DNA of 64,000 nt from NCBI GenBank assembly GCA_934045905.1, contig OW203762.1, positions 14,850,345 to 14,914,344 on the forward strand. The letters run 5' to 3'. This DNA comes from Leuctra nigra (Eukaryota > Arthropoda > Insecta > Plecoptera > Leuctridae). Shown in pieces: positions 11,044 to 22,944 of this stretch (position 1 is its first letter; the number at the start of each line of letters is the position of its first letter). Made by a program: the position numbers and the translations under genes. The notes beneath the pieces were generated by a model, which saw nothing but the letters and a program-made list of their open reading frames with translations, searched no databases and was not told the origin of the DNA.

Positions 11044-12320
11044 TTATTTACCAGCAACATTACTGGTAAAATAGCTACAAGGATCTCCGTTAGGATTTAA
11101 TGCAATGTACGCCGCATAGTCCGCAACGTTTGCAGCGGAAGATATTGTTGGAATCTGATTTAATAAGATATAGTTGCTGATGGCAATAGCTCCGTTAGGA
11201 TCGCCACTAATTGGAACGGGAAATGTAAAGAAGTAAGTTTTGGTAGTCAGGGTCAGGTAGTAGATGTATTGCCAATAATCTATCATCGAGCTTGCAGTAT
11301 TGGGAGTACTGTTTGGTCCAGCGATTACAATCAGGGTATCGGACTTGGTCAGGCCTAGATCTGATACGGACATGTACTTGGTATTATCGTAGTAAGAGCA
11401 AGAACCAATGCAATTCCGAGCTGGAATCTGAGGAGGGTAGTCACTGATGATGACCACGCGGGATGAGGCGAGTGGGCAGAGAGTAGTGGTGGTAGGAGTG
11501 GTAGTAGTAGTAGTTTTTGTAGTCGTACTGGTGGGGGTGGTAGTAGTTGTGGTGGGGGTGGTAGTAGTTGTGGTCGGCGTGGTAGTAGTAGTTTTTGTTG
11601 TAGTTGTGGTGGGGGTGGTAGTAGTTGTGGTCGGCGTGGTAGTAGTAGTTTTTGTTGTAGTTGTGGTGGGGGTGGTAGTAGTTGTGGTCGGCGTGGTAGT
11701 AGTAGTTTTTGTTGTAGTTGTGGTGGGGGTGGTAGTAGTTGTGGTCGGCGTGGTAGTAGTAGTTTTTGTTGTAGTTGTGGTGGGGGTGGTAGTAGTTGTG
11801 GTCGGCGTGGTAGTAGTAGTTTTTGTAGTAGTCGTGGTGGGGGTGGTAGTAGTTGTTGGAGCTAGAGTTGCAAAGAAATAGCTACAAGGATCTCCGTTAG
11901 GATTTAATGCAATGTACGCAGCATAGTCCGCAACGTTTGCAGCGGAAGATATTGTAGGAATCTGATTTAATAAGTTATAGTTGCTGATGGCAATAGCTCC
12001 GTTAGGGTCGCCACTATTTGGAACAGGATAGGTGAAGAAATAAGTTTTGGTAGTCAGGGTCAGGTAGTAGATGTATTGCCAATAATCTATCATCGAGCTT
12101 GCAGTATTGGGAGTACTGTTTGGTCCAGCTATTACAATCAGGGTATCGGACTTGGTCAGGCCTAGATCTGATACGGACATGTACTTGGCATTATCGTAGT
12201 AGGAGCAAGAACCAATGCAATTCTGAGCTGGAATCTGAGGAGGGTAGTCACTGATGATGACCACGCGGGGGGTGGTGGGAACGCACACGGCGCCACTTGT
12301 TGATTGCAGGTGAACACATG
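11044..12320 (-). CDS. Thr-rich secreted protein, paralogue 1, main exon
   Basis: This is the large second exon of a gene read on the minus strand. Its acceptor (TTTCAG) lies at 12321-12326 and the exon begins with two bases completing a codon started in the exon at 17821-17848. The mature order is a signal peptide end (CVHLQSTSGA), domain 1 (from PRVVIISDYPPQIPAQNC to NPNGDPCSYF), a Thr/Pro/Lys linker of about 120 residues, and domain 2 ending SNVAGK at a TAA stop. The joined protein has 434 residues. Each domain has about 130 residues, the cysteines C...C-[IV]-G-S-C...G-D-P-C, and an alternating strand/helix pattern (VVIISDY, DTLIVIAG, SMIDYWQYIYYL, KTYFFTYP). That pattern recalls a von Willebrand A-like or Rossmann-like fold, but I do not recognise the family. 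Thr runs are likely O-glycosylated, so a secreted mucin-like role (surface, gut lining or saliva) is plausible inference only. Confidence 0.8.
11505..11865 (-). repeat. 57-bp coding repeat in the Thr-rich linker of paralogue 1
   Basis: The linker consists of about five near-identical 57-bp units, each encoding 19 residues: one Lys, two Pro and the rest Thr (KTTTTTPTTTTTTPTTTTT). The period is a multiple of three and the frame is preserved through the array. On the + strand it reads as a long Val-rich frame, which is a shadow. Confidence 0.92.
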
Positions 12321-12377
12321 CTGAAACAAAGGGGTTTTATGGATTCAAGCATCATATGGTACGCATCACTCTTAATC

Positions 12378-12561
12378 ATTGAACTAGTGGCTTTTCGGTA
12401 CACGCTCTGTTTTTGTGATGTTGGCCCCCAAAAGGGCCGTTTGTCTGATCTTCACCTGAAGATGGCAGCGCTACGACTGGCGAAACGTAGTGACAAACGG
12501 CCCCTTTGGGGGCCAACATCACAAAATCATAGAGCGTGTACCGAAAAGCCATTAGTTGAAT
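12378..12561. mobile_element. Hairpin MITE of 184 bp
   Basis: Two arms of about 70 bp pair almost perfectly: GGCTTTTCGGTACACGCTC on the left, GTGATGTTGGCCCCCAAAAG inside, and the complements on the right. A direct repeat TCACTCTTAATCATT occurs at 12366-12380 and 12592-12606 and could be a target duplication, though it does not abut the arms on the right. No ORF. It lies just outside the acceptor of paralogue 1, within the intron. Confidence 0.75.
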
Positions 12562-12606
12562 ATAACAATTGCTCTCAGACCCTCAGTCAACTCACTCTTA
12601 ATCATT

Positions 12607-13776
12607 ATCTACTTTGAAAACAGAATAGTGGGAAAAAAATCACTTTTATAACGTACTGCAATAAAAGTTTAGAAATAATCTTCATTTTCCGATTTTACGC
12701 TCAACTTCAAGACTCCATAATTTTCGTTCTATTCATTCAAATTGATTGAATTTTTTACACAATCGATCTTAATATATTTACAATATAATTCGAAATTTTC
12801 AGCTTGATATCGTATGTAGTTTTGACGAAACAGCGTCCCGGCCATTGGAAGTTTTCTCGACGAGCGCTATTTGAGCTCCGTATAATCAATTTTTTGACAA
12901 CCAAATTTGAACAGCTGTAACTTTTTTTCTACAATAGAAATGTTTTTGAAACGTGCACATATTAAATTTTTTTATGTTTTCTAATATGTGTACAAATTTC
13001 AGAATCCTACCTATAATAGTTTCGATCTAGTGACCTCTCAATCCGGGGGATTTATTTTGCGCCACCCGGTATATACATATTACCATAATATAATATATTA
13101 TATTATTTTGTATATTGTATGTAACATATTGTAGTAAAATATATATTGTATAAATACTAATAGACAGGTTGTTCTGAGGGGCTACATCTTACTTTAAATA
13201 AATAAAAATCACGTTTACAAAACAAAACAAACTGCCAACAAAACGGAACAAAACGGCCAAAAAACTGACATGAAAACGAGCAGAATGCAATATGTTCACC
13301 CAAATACTCAAATATACCTGCAATATTTTCTGAATTCCATTTCTTAATGTAAATTATGTAAATTTATGTACCGAAATGCCATGTAATTGTTAAAATAAAA
13401 GAATAATAATTCTATTGATATTTGAACTTCAAATGCCCAAATGCCCAAGTGCTCTTAAAATTCAGGGGGCAGCTGGCTGGAATTGCAAGGGATAACTTAG
13501 TTTCAAGTATAACAAGTCATATGTAATGGAACAGGAAACCAACATTCTAGTTCCATAATTATCTTGCACAGGAATTAAGTTAATGTTACTCTTATATAAT
13601 TTTTTTCAATTTACATTGAGTATATTTAAATGCAATATCTACGTAACGTGCATTTGTCATTCATATTTTTTATTTTTTTTACTTATTAAAGGGGGGCAAC
13701 GGTCAAAAACTAAAAATTTACCATAATTCCTAAATATATTATATATATCTATACACTGTGACATACGCGAAGGTAT
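12607..13776. other. Intronic DNA of paralogue 1 with a dispersed repeat segment
   Basis: No exon seen. The stretch 12960-13075, ending in TTATTTTGCGCCACCCGGTA, recurs in diverged form at about 28850-28975 (TTATTTTGCACCACCCAGTA), so it is a dispersed repeat of unknown type. Confidence 0.5.
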
Positions 13777-14879
13777 CTAGTGGAGCGGTCGCTCCACCCA
13801 GCCAAGTCGTACTATACACTCACACTCACTCAACATACCGTAAATGCCTAATAAACTGAGGAGCAGACGAAACACTTTTACTGTAAGCAACAACATGGCA
13901 TTTTCGGCCTACTGGATCTCAAAATTGGGAAATCTCACATTGTTGCGAAATAACTTAATTTCGAGCTATGGCCCACCTGACAACATATACCAAATTTGGG
14001 AACAATACGTTATGCCGTTTGGGTGCTAGAGGGCCGTGAAAACAGTGAAATTACACCCCTTTTAAAAGCTATCTGATGATGATGATTCAGATATCAGGAA
14101 ACGTTGCTATCACCGCCACAGCCTAAACGGCTGAACCGATCAACCTGAAATTTTTACCACATATGCACTTTTGGCGTCTGATGATACCTTGCCTCTTGTG
14201 ATTTTTTGTGCCGCCATTTTTAAACCGGAAGTGACGTCATATCTCAAAAACGTCTGGACCGATTAGAACGAAATTAGCGCCATTCGATTTAGACGGTCAT
14301 CTATATGAAGTATCAATAAAAAAAATATTATTTTCTTATTTTCTGAACCGGAAGTGACGTCATAAATACGCAATATTTAACTTATTTCAACAAATTATAC
14401 TTAAAATACATACATAAGTAACTTACATTGTAACATAGACAATACAAATTATAAATTCAAGGAGGCAGTGTTCTCGGCCGCCATTCCTGAAACCGGAAGT
14501 GACGTAATATATCTAAAACGCCTATACCGTTTGCAACTGAACTAGCTCCTGCGTATTCATTCTGCAACTTTTTTTGAAACTCAATTGTGAAAAATGAATA
14601 AACAAATTAACGGTACCGGAAATGGCGGCAGGAACCACTAAATGAAACCGGTAGTGACGTCATATATTACATACGGCAAGACCGATTTTACGGAAATATA
14701 GGGATTATGAATTCAGATGGTCGTTCATAAAGTATCAACTAGATTGTTTTCCTATTACCTATACCGGAAATGACGTCATAAATATGCTAAATGACGTCAT
14801 AAATATGATAATTGACACAAAATTCACCACTTTATACTTTTAAATAGATATTTAGTAAACCTACTTTGTAAATAATTAT

Positions 14880-15830
14880 AAATTCAAGGTTGCAGTGTTC
14901 TCGGCCGCCATTTTTAAAACCGGAAGTGACGTCATATATTGAAAACAGCTGTACCGATTGCAACCAAATTTTGGAAATGTGTAGGACTAATAATTATGAA
15001 TTGAAGACGACATTATTTTCGGCCGCCATTGTTAAAACCGGAAGTGACGTCATATATCGAAAACGGCTGTACCGATTGCAACCAAATTTTGGAAATATGG
15101 AGGACTAATAATTATGAATGAAATACGACATTATTTTCGGCCGCCATTGTTAAAACCGGAAGTGACGTCATATATCGAAAACGGCTGTACCGATTGCAAC
15201 CAAATTTTGGAAATATGTAGGAATTATAATTATGGATTAAAGGCGACATTATTTTTGGCCGCCATTGTTAAAACCGGAAGTAACGTCATATATCAAAAAC
15301 GGCTGTACCGATAGCAACCAAATTTTGGAAATGTGTAGGACTTATAATTATGAATTAAAGACGACATAATTTTCGGCTACCATTGTTAAAACCGGAAGTG
15401 ACGTCATATGTCGAAATCGTCTGTACCGATTGCAACCAAATTTTGGAAATATGGAGGACTAAAAATTATGAATTAAAGACGACATTATTTTCGGCCGTCA
15501 TTGTTAAAACCGGAAGGGACGTCATATATCGAAAACGTCTGTACCGATTGCAACCAAATTTTGGAAATATGTAGGAAAATGTAGGAATATGTAGGATATG
15601 TATATTTTGGAAATAATTATGGATAAAAAGACGACAATATTTTCGGCCGCCATTGGTTAAACCGGAAGTGACGTCATATATCGAAATCGTCTGTACCGAT
15701 TGCAACCAAATTGTGCAATTATGTAGGACTTATAATTATGAATTCAAGACGACATTATTTTCGGCCGCTATTTCAAAACCGGAAGTGACGTCATATATCG
15801 AAAACGGCTGGATCGATTATAACGAAACTT
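14880..15830 (+). repeat. 118-bp tandem repeat with ETS/CRE/YY1-like cassette
   Basis: The word CCGG of ACCGGAAGTGACGTCA falls at 14920, 15038, 15156, 15274, 15392 and 15510, a strict 118-bp period; then at 15662 and 15779. Each unit carries GGCCGCCATTGTTAAAACCG, then GAAGTGACGTCATATATCGA, then CTGTACCGATTGCAACCAAA. Looser versions precede it from 14214. GCCGCCAT is a YY1-like core, CCGGAAGT an ETS core and TGACGTCA a full CRE. Regulatory activity is inference. Confidence 0.92.
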
Positions 15831-15981
15831 AAGCTATTCTTCTTGGATAATCATTTTCATCTTATACCAAACGCAACTTTTCTTAGTAAGCAAATCGGTT
15901 GAGGCGTATTTTTTTAAAGAAATTAGTCCCTGCTCGGACATGTGCTACAAGCTGTATGAATAAACTAACAAAAGAAGTGAT

Positions 15982-17066
15982 ATCCCAGAAAAAAACACTC
16001 CGTGTAAAAAAGGCAGCCAAGTCTCTTTACTTTAAAAAAATTCAACACCGAAAAGGAGTGATATCAAAAAAGGAGCCAAGTCAATGACATTTCCAAATAT
16101 TTAATCGTATTTTTTAAATAAAAGAATAAACACCGAGAAATACTTTACAAAAGGACTTGGCGCATCGTTTTTTAAATTCATTTTTTGATTCATAAGCATA
16201 TGCCATTGATATACAACCGTAATTTAGAATTTTTAGAATAATAGGGAAACATCTTTCAATTACATATTATACATATACCTACTGTAAAATATTATCTGTT
16301 AGAATATGTACGTACGCGATAAAACTTGTTGCCTATGTTTTCTATAAATACACAATAGTTAGTTATCTTCGTAATATTGTTTCGTGGTCAACATAATTAA
16401 GTCTCATGCGTTAAACCTTCTCATCATGAAATACATTTCTATTAATCCACATTTTATAACAAAACATTTCACAAAGTACATAGTCACATTGAATTTCTAT
16501 TAAAAATTTTAACTTTATACACTTGACACTTCAAAAATATATAATAGTGTTCCAAAGACAGTTCGTAATTATTTTACAACGTTTCATGATTTCCTTCAGT
16601 CAAGATCAAATTATGAAAAGATACCCTTCTAATATCACCATATTAACAGTGCTATAAGAATATGTATGAGCCCACTTCCAATTGTTATTTAATTCTTCCA
16701 CCCTTATATTACTTATCTATTACAGCATGAAATCTTTCTACTATCGCCATTGACAAAACTATAAAATAGCCATTACTAAAAGTAGCTTGATTCATAGTTT
16801 CTGGCTCTAATAGAAAGAGGAAAATGTACCTACTTTAAATTTCTTTCCACTTTTAGTATTGAATGAGGTCTTTAAAAAAACGATGCGCCAAGTCCTTTTG
16901 TAAAGTATTTCTCGGTGTTTATTCTTTTATTTCAAAAATACGATTAAATATTTGGAAATGTCATTGACTTGGCTCCTTTTTTGATATCACTCCTTTTCGG
17001 TGTTGAATTTTTTTAAAGTAAAGAGACTTGGCTGCCTTTTTTACACGGAGTGTTTTTTTCTGGGAT
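15982..17066. repeat. Terminal palindrome of composite copy 1
   Basis: Arms of 195 bp (15982-16176 and 16871-17066) are nearly identical inverted copies with marks ACACTCCGTGTAAAAA, GCCAAGTCTCTTTACTTTAA, GGAGCCAAGTCAATGACATT and ACTTGGCGCATCG. The loop of about 690 bp has no homology elsewhere in the window and no ORF. The word CCAAG/CTTGG recurs several times per arm. Confidence 0.92.
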
Positions 17067-17820
17067 CAATTCTATTAATGATAGTGAAAGCAGGAGACCG
17101 AAAAACGTGATTTTAATCGCAACTATGCAAAGGATTTTAGTCCCATAAGGAATAAGCTGGGCACAAAATGTTCGTTGGGAACGTAGGAGAACCAAAATAG
17201 AAAGAAAAAAACAAAGCCCTGATATATATTAAGCGGAATGTTTTCTTTATTTTACCTCTCCGCGAAATTTCTGTAGCTCTGACCATTGAGCTGTAATTAA
17301 ATAATTACTAGGTTGATTAACCGAGAATGCTGCACTTTTTATGGTACAGTTTCAGCGCTGAGTAATCTCCCCGCCTCCTCGATACACGATGCCTTGTTTT
17401 GACTGCGCACTCAGCGATAATTAAAAATAAGACGTCGTTGGGTCGTGGACACTTGAAACTTTAAATGTCCGAATGTTTCAATGGTTGTGGTGTGTTGAAT
17501 GTGTCATTCGTCAGTCATTCATAACTCGACTACTAAGGAATGTGAGAGAGAGAGATGCATCTGCAAAATCCGCCTACTTGCTTGCACGTTACTCGCTCGC
17601 TATACAACACCGCTCAAGAAAAGTTCATCGTATAAGCGAAAATTCTCAGCGCTTTAGATGCAGTCTACTCAACAATTATTATTGTTTATTGAAATACCTT
17701 AGGCACATTTACACTTACAAAACAACGCTTAACATGGTGCTATGGAAATGTAGTCTTTTTTAAGATTCTGACCGTTGCCGCCCTTTAAAGAAAAAATTAT
17801 TTAAAGTTATTTTAACTCAC
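17067..17820. other. Intronic DNA, nothing recognised
   Basis: Sequence between the composite element and the signal-peptide exon of paralogue 1. I see no exon or repeat boundary. Confidence 0.4.
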
Positions 17821-17848
17821 CGAAAACCAAAAAGAGTAATAACTTCAT
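17821..17848 (-). CDS. Thr-rich secreted protein, paralogue 1, signal-peptide exon
   Basis: A 28-bp coding exon reads ATG (17846-17848), then KLLLFLVF, and one further base before a donor GTGAGT (ending at 17815). Joined to the acceptor at 12321 it completes an Ala codon and gives MKLLLFLVFACVHLQSTSGA, a textbook signal peptide with cleavage near SGA. The phase (1) agrees with that of paralogue 2, and the bases before ATG (AAATCACC) match those of paralogue 2 (CAATCACC). The intron is about 5.5 kb and holds the composite repeat at 13777-17066. The pairing is inferred from phase, sequence and paralogy, not from a transcript. Confidence 0.75.
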
Positions 17849-17904
17849 GGTGATTTGAAGACTTTGTAGCTCGAGGCATGTACTAGTTGTAGGTAGACGG
17901 TTAC

Positions 17905-17939
17905 TTCTTCACCCTCACACAGCTCGTACTGCTTATATA
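17905..17939 (-). promoter_or_regulatory. TATA-box promoter and conserved leader of paralogue 1
   Basis: On the minus strand TATATAAGCAGTACGAGC begins at 17939, about 90 bp before the ATG at 17848. Transcription would start some 25-30 bp downstream of the TATA box, near 17910. The leader that follows, GGGTGAAGAAG then CGTCTACCTAC, is shared with paralogue 2 at about 29460-29485, which supports both promoters. Confidence 0.65.
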
Positions 17940-17948
17940 CATGACTTA

Positions 17949-19436
17949 ATCTATCCAACCCCGCCCCACCAATATAACATTCGTATTCCAACAGCGTATT
18001 TTGTACGTAACCTTTGATTATTTGCTCATTTCCAAAAAAAAATATCAATAAACATGCTACGCGCTGAAAATAATGATAACCTCGTTGTTTTGGGCAGTAT
18101 AACCATAAAGTAAGGTATAACTTATCTTTCCGATAAGCTTAAAATTTTGCCAGCCTGACCTTGGACGAAATACTATGAAATATTGGAACAAAATAGTAAA
18201 ATCAGTACGTTGAAACGTCGACTGTAGTACATAAGATGAAACTATATTCGGAAGAAACGGACTGGCTGAAAAAGATTTGATGGTATCATCCGATCAAAGA
18301 GATACATTTACCCTTTCAGAGAGATCCAACTGAGATGATAGGTCGTGATTTGATGCGTGGCACACATGAGCATGTTAAGCAGCCATATTGTCATTTATTT
18401 CAAGAACTGACTTCAAAATGGCACCCCCCCCCCCCCCCCTTGACTGTGACAAGAATGTCGTACTTGACAGTTAATTATAAGTAGGTATACTAACCTTCAG
18501 CGCATGTTGCCGCTTGTTTCAAGGGTTGACGAAAGGAGTTGAAATTTTACTCATGATTAGATAAAAGACCAACTTAGGGTTATCACTTGGTACATTTTTC
18601 ATTTTTATGCCTCTTTTTTGTGAAAAATGTTCTATTTTCTTGTCTCAGTGGTGCTGAATGAAATTGAATTTAAAAAATGTGCCAAGTGATAATCCCAAGT
18701 TTGTATTTTATCTAACATGATAAAAATTTGAGATCAATTGTTTCACGGGTTTGGTCTCCATTAGTATAGGAAATTTCTTAGTTTTGAGCGGTTTTTTTGA
18801 ACGCGCGCCTATTAATAATGCAAGATGCAAAAATGTAAAAGTGCTACTAATATACAATCAGACTGATCATGTGAACATCCTATCAATGTAACTCCCCCTT
18901 ATGAAACAATTTTTCTCTCTTAATTTTCTAAAATGGCCGAGCGCTTGTATCACCAAATAACAACCAACACCAAAATAATAAATTCGCAGTTCCTAATAGC
19001 ACTTAGATAATTATAAACTATTATAAAAGTCGACTATATTCAAGTAAAAAAGTGTTAATTAATATTCAGAAGTTAGAATTTAAAAGCACACAGTAATTTT
19101 TTCGCTGCCTTCAGAAATAATTTTCCTTAGTAGCAGTGCAATATTCAAGGGTGTCAGTTATATTACCGCAATAACTGCAACATGCAATAACTAGAAGTTT
19201 CATATCTCTGAACCGATGTAGTCTATAATACTAACTCGTCATCTTCATCTATAGTAGGATGAGCTCTGATTTCATTGATAATAGCTCTGATTGATTGTCT
19301 AGGAACCTGACAAGCAGCCAATCAGTTTCGTTCATATACCGTTTTTTTTTAATATACGCATATGAGACGGTCATTTCGTCGAATAATCCGTCATGTTACC
19401 AATGAAATGTCATATTTAATTTCATTAAAGTATATT
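17949..19436. other. Upstream flank of paralogue 1 with dispersed repeats
   Basis: No gene seen. The segments 18233-18310 and 19225-19350 (with GATTTCATTGATAATA and AACCTGAC..GCCAATC) recur in diverged form at about 30525-30600 and 30625-30722, so both loci hold the same dispersed repeat. A run of 15 or so C is at 18426-18440. Confidence 0.5.
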
Positions 19437-19556
19437 ATAGTATATATAGTATAGTAGTAGTATAGTATAGTAGTATAGTAGTAGTATCTTGTATCGTATA
19501 GTTATAGCATAGAGGTAAGAAGGGTTGTTATAGTATAGTATAGTATATATATATAT
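19437..19556 (+). repeat. TATAG/TAGTA microsatellite
   Basis: An imperfect run of TATAGTA and TAGTAG words, ending in a TA run. Confidence 0.85.
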
Positions 19557-20111
19557 TATTTTATTATACAACTCATAATGTTGCTTTGCGAGTCATAAAG
19601 CATCCAACTAAAGTATACCTAAATAGCCATCATGTTTTAATATCTGCTTTGTCACTGGCAAGTCACAACTTCAACACAATGAATAAATATTTTTTTCTGT
19701 TTGGTTGGAAATGCCCAGAGCACACCGTTTGACCTATCGATCTGAAATTTTGCAAGCATACTAATGCCATAAAGATCTGTTATGTACTGTTTTTGAACGA
19801 GATCCTGTGATTGGTTGAAAATTATAAACGGCACTATTTGACCGATTAAATTCAATTTTTACTTGTTCATTGGGGCCAACAAATACGTATTTTGACAGTT
19901 TTCAGGCAAATCTGTCAAGAACTTCAAGAGTTATTGATATCTTACAGACATTTTATATTTGTTTCGAAATTTTTCTTAGATTTATTGAAAATAATTTCAG
20001 AGAATACAGCTCTTTTTCAATTAGATAGCAGGAACTATCACACGAATATTAATTCGCATGCAATATAAAGCTCGCATTGCGGCTGTTGGCTCGCTTGCAA
20101 GATATGCAGTT

Positions 20112-21910
20112 ATTGAGCGAGCGAAGCGAGCGACTCCATTTGGCTCTTTTAGCACGGACCTCTGTTTTTTTTTTTGTTTTTTTTTTTGTTTTTGTTTTTG
20201 TATGCTAAAGGAAGCAATAGAAGTCGCACCGTTTCACCGATCGACCTGAAATTTTGCACACATGTAAAGACAACCTTCTCTGTTTGCAGACCCAATTTTT
20301 TTTTTGAAATCCATCCATTGGTTCATTGTTAAAATAAGTATCTCCTGATAGCCTAAAAAATGAAAATGGTCTTCGAGAAATGTGATCAAACTCATATTTA
20401 GCATGGTCAGTAAGACCAACAATGTCACTTATTTTACAAATTTTCAGCCGAATCTGTCAAGAAAGTATGCACTTATTGACATTTTTAATAGCTGTCAGAA
20501 ATGAAACATTGAAAATGAATGTCTTTCCAATGCAACTGAATCTGATTTGCTTTAGGTACAAGAGTGTTTTGATGGTATGTACACTTTTTTAGTGAAAAGC
20601 AGATATTTTTATGTTTATTGAGTTGATCAAATTTGAATAATTCAATTTGGATCATAGTTTCCAACAAATCATTTCGAGTTTTTAAGGACCTTGATTGTCT
20701 TTTCGTCAATTCGTAGTTCTGATGGCCGTGCCTCCCGTGTTTCTACTTGGCTGATTTTGCATCCAGGAGGGATTAGAAACATAAGCTCACATTTCAATAA
20801 TATCATTGAGTGGCGTTTGTTCTCTTCTAGCGTTCACACGTCATTCCAAATCTCTACTGCATTTTGCTTCTTTTCGTTGATAATTTTGGCAATTTGGTGT
20901 ACTTTGTGAAGGTATTAGTAAAATTGAATCGCTTTTAAAGCATAGATATTAGGTATCTACAGTTTTTGTCCAGGGGATTGATTATTTCAAATTATTTTCT
21001 TCTTGGAAACGTTGGATTCATTCCGTTTCTAAACTAGGTAGTTACTATTTTACCTGATCCGTTTTTTTGTGTGGAACTTTGATTCCTTTCGCTTATTAGT
21101 TGAAAGGTGTTTACTTTATTTTCATATTTGCGAAGTTTTGTTCAAGATTCATTTCGTAACATTACGACATTGAATACATTACGTCTTTGAGCACACATTT
21201 CGTGCATTTCAAACATTGATCACACAAATATTATTGTACTTTAATTAGGTAGGTACTCTACTTCTTACTTTTTCATTACCTATCTTATCCCTATTTAAAC
21301 ATGCCGAAAAATGGAAAGACTTCTGCTAGAATGAAAGCCATAAAGGCGAAAAAGCGTCTGCGTGAAATTGAAGATCAAGAAACTGACGAAGCTAAATCTA
21401 AAAGGTTGAAACAAAATGTCGTTAATAATAAAGCATCAAGGAGCAAAGAGACCCCCGACCAGACTGCTGCAAGGAGATACTCAAACAATCAACGCAATAC
21501 CCGCTCTCGTGCAGCGGGTATTGCCGATTGACCGACCAACTAAAAACTTCGCATGGTAATTGGTAGCCACATTTAAGGTATTTTTGCCAATTTTCAGTCT
21601 AATTTGTAGTTATTTTCAAAAGTTTATCATATCATATGAGTGGTCCCAGGTATATTGTTTGAAGAATATCATGTGATTTTTGAAACTTAACAATGAACCG
21701 TTCAATCAAAGGTTTAATCGATCAACTTAAAACTTAGCAAGGTTATTGGGACCAATATTTTTGGAAATTTTGGAGATATTTATACAAGTCTGTGACGAAA
21801 TTCAAGAATTATTGGCTTTTAATGACATTTTCGATAGACATAATTTCGGTTCGAGGTGTTGCGTGTATCCGTGCTCGCTCATCAACGCGTTACTCAGAGC
21901 GTTTTCCTAG
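20112..21910 (+). mobile_element. Helitron family 1 copy with a coding remnant
   Basis: The left side begins with ATTGAGCGAGCGAAGCGAGC. The right end has the Helitron signature: hairpin halves AACGC and GCGTT around TTACTCAGA, then TTCCTAG, with CTAG at 21907-21910 followed by T. At 1.8 kb it is twice the length of its relatives and holds a short ORF at 21301. Related but older sequence (for example CCGTTTGACCTATCGATCTG at 19726) precedes it from about 19650. Confidence 0.75.
21301..21531 (+). pseudogene. N-terminal remnant of a Helitron Rep/helicase-type protein
   Basis: The 76-codon frame starts at ATG 21301 (MPKNGKTSARMKAIKAKKRL) and is rich in Lys, Arg, Glu and Gln. It contains KETPDQTAARRYSNNQRNTR followed by SRAA. 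Repeated basic segments of the form [KE]-E-T-x-x-Q-x-x-x-R are known at the N-terminus of the long Helitron-encoded replication/helicase proteins of arthropods, and the position inside a Helitron copy fits. The rest of the protein is missing; a stop follows at once. It could also be a stand-alone small ORF. Confidence 0.45.
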
Positions 21911-22020
21911 TATAATTATTACTTATACTTATTTGCTGGTCAAAGCAATCAACTTTATCTTGCCCGCCTTCCTCTATGCCAAAAATATGCCAATTTATAG
22001 CTATGGTTTATAAAATTCTA

Positions 22021-22818
22021 ATTGAGCGAGCGAAGCGAGCGTCTCCTTTTGGCTCTTTTGGCACGGACCTCTGTTTTTTTGTTGTTTTTTTTCGTTTACT
22101 GACGCTATACAGGTCAGAGTTTTTCTTCGATCGAGCTGAAATGTTGCACACATGCGGAGACAACCTTTTCTGTTTGCTGACCCCTAATTTTTTTGAAAAA
22201 AATTGATTGGTTAAAATTTAAATAAACATCTCCTGATGGTAGGTTGAAAAATGAAACTGGTCTTCGATAAATCTGATCAAACTCATATTTTGGCTATACA
22301 GGTCAGAGTTTTTCTTTGATCGAGCTGAATGTTGTACGTTGTAAAACCAATTCCTTCTCTGTTTGCATACCATAATTTTTTTTGCAATCCATTCATTGGT
22401 TAAAATTTAAATAAATAACTCCTGATAGGCTGAAAAATGAAAACGGTCTTCGATAATTCTGATCAAACTCATATTTTGCATGATCATTAAGACCAATATT
22501 GTCTCTTATTTTACAAAATTTCATCCCAATCAGTTAAGAACGTATGAAGTTATTGACATTTTTAATATCTGTCAGTAATGAAGTATCGAAATGAATGTTT
22601 TCCAGTGCCAATTGAAAATTGATTCTGATTTGCTTTATGAACCAGGTGCTTAGATGCTATTTTAAAGTTTCGATGAAAAGCATACACTTTTAAGTTGATA
22701 TCATAATCAATTCAATATGGATGTATATGTTTTTGTGCGTTGTGTACGCATTTCCGGTTCGAGAATTTGCACGTACCCGTGCTCGCTCATCAACGCGTTA
22801 CACTGAGCGTTTTCCTAG
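22021..22818 (+). mobile_element. Helitron family 1 copy, short non-autonomous
   Basis: It starts ATTGAGCGAGCGAAGCGAGC at 22021 and ends with the hairpin AACGC-GTTACACTGA-GCGTT and CTAG at 22815-22818, followed by T. The interior has no ORF and contains two copies of the phrase TACAGGTCAGAGTTTTTCTT (about 22108 and 22295), an internal duplication of about 190 bp. Confidence 0.85.
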
Positions 22819-22850
22819 TTTTAATTTTAGATGGGGAATCTCTGGGCCCT

Positions 22851-22944
22851 GATTCTATAACTCCATTGCGACCGCTTAGCAATTATTTCAATGTTAATCC
22901 TTATGGAAGAAATTGCTAAGCGGTCGCAATGGAGTTATAGAATC
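22851..22944. mobile_element. Hairpin MITE of 94 bp
   Basis: GATTCTATAACTCCATTGCG on the left and its complement on the right pair over 34 bp (through ACCGCTTAGCAATT), leaving a 26-bp loop. No target duplication is clear. It begins 32 bp after the Helitron end. Confidence 0.85.

Larger units (their letters stand above)
13777..17066 (+). mobile_element. Composite hairpin/CRE-array/palindrome element, copy 1
   Basis: The element starts with CTAG and a perfect 18-bp hairpin GTGGAGCGGTCGCTCCAC (13780-13797), followed by CCAGCCAAGTCGTAC and the phrase GGCTGAACCGATCAACCTG. The middle is an array of GCCGCCATT...CCGGAAGTGACGTCA cassettes. It ends in a palindrome (15982-17066). The same three parts occur in the same order at 43506-44837 and, inverted, at 49633-51497, which defines the unit. 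No transposase or other ORF is visible, so it must be mobilised in trans if it is mobile. Read from the other strand, the outer hairpin followed by CTAG looks like a Helitron 3' end. Confidence 0.75.

Noticed and set aside
14880..15830. CRISPR-like array
   Set aside because: Units are 118 bp with no constant short repeat plus unique spacers, and the genome is eukaryotic. It is a tandem repeat inside a transposon-like element.
17845..18048. 67-codon minus-strand frame over the leader of paralogue 1
   Set aside because: It overlaps the TATA box and 5' leader and is in a different frame from the signal-peptide exon.
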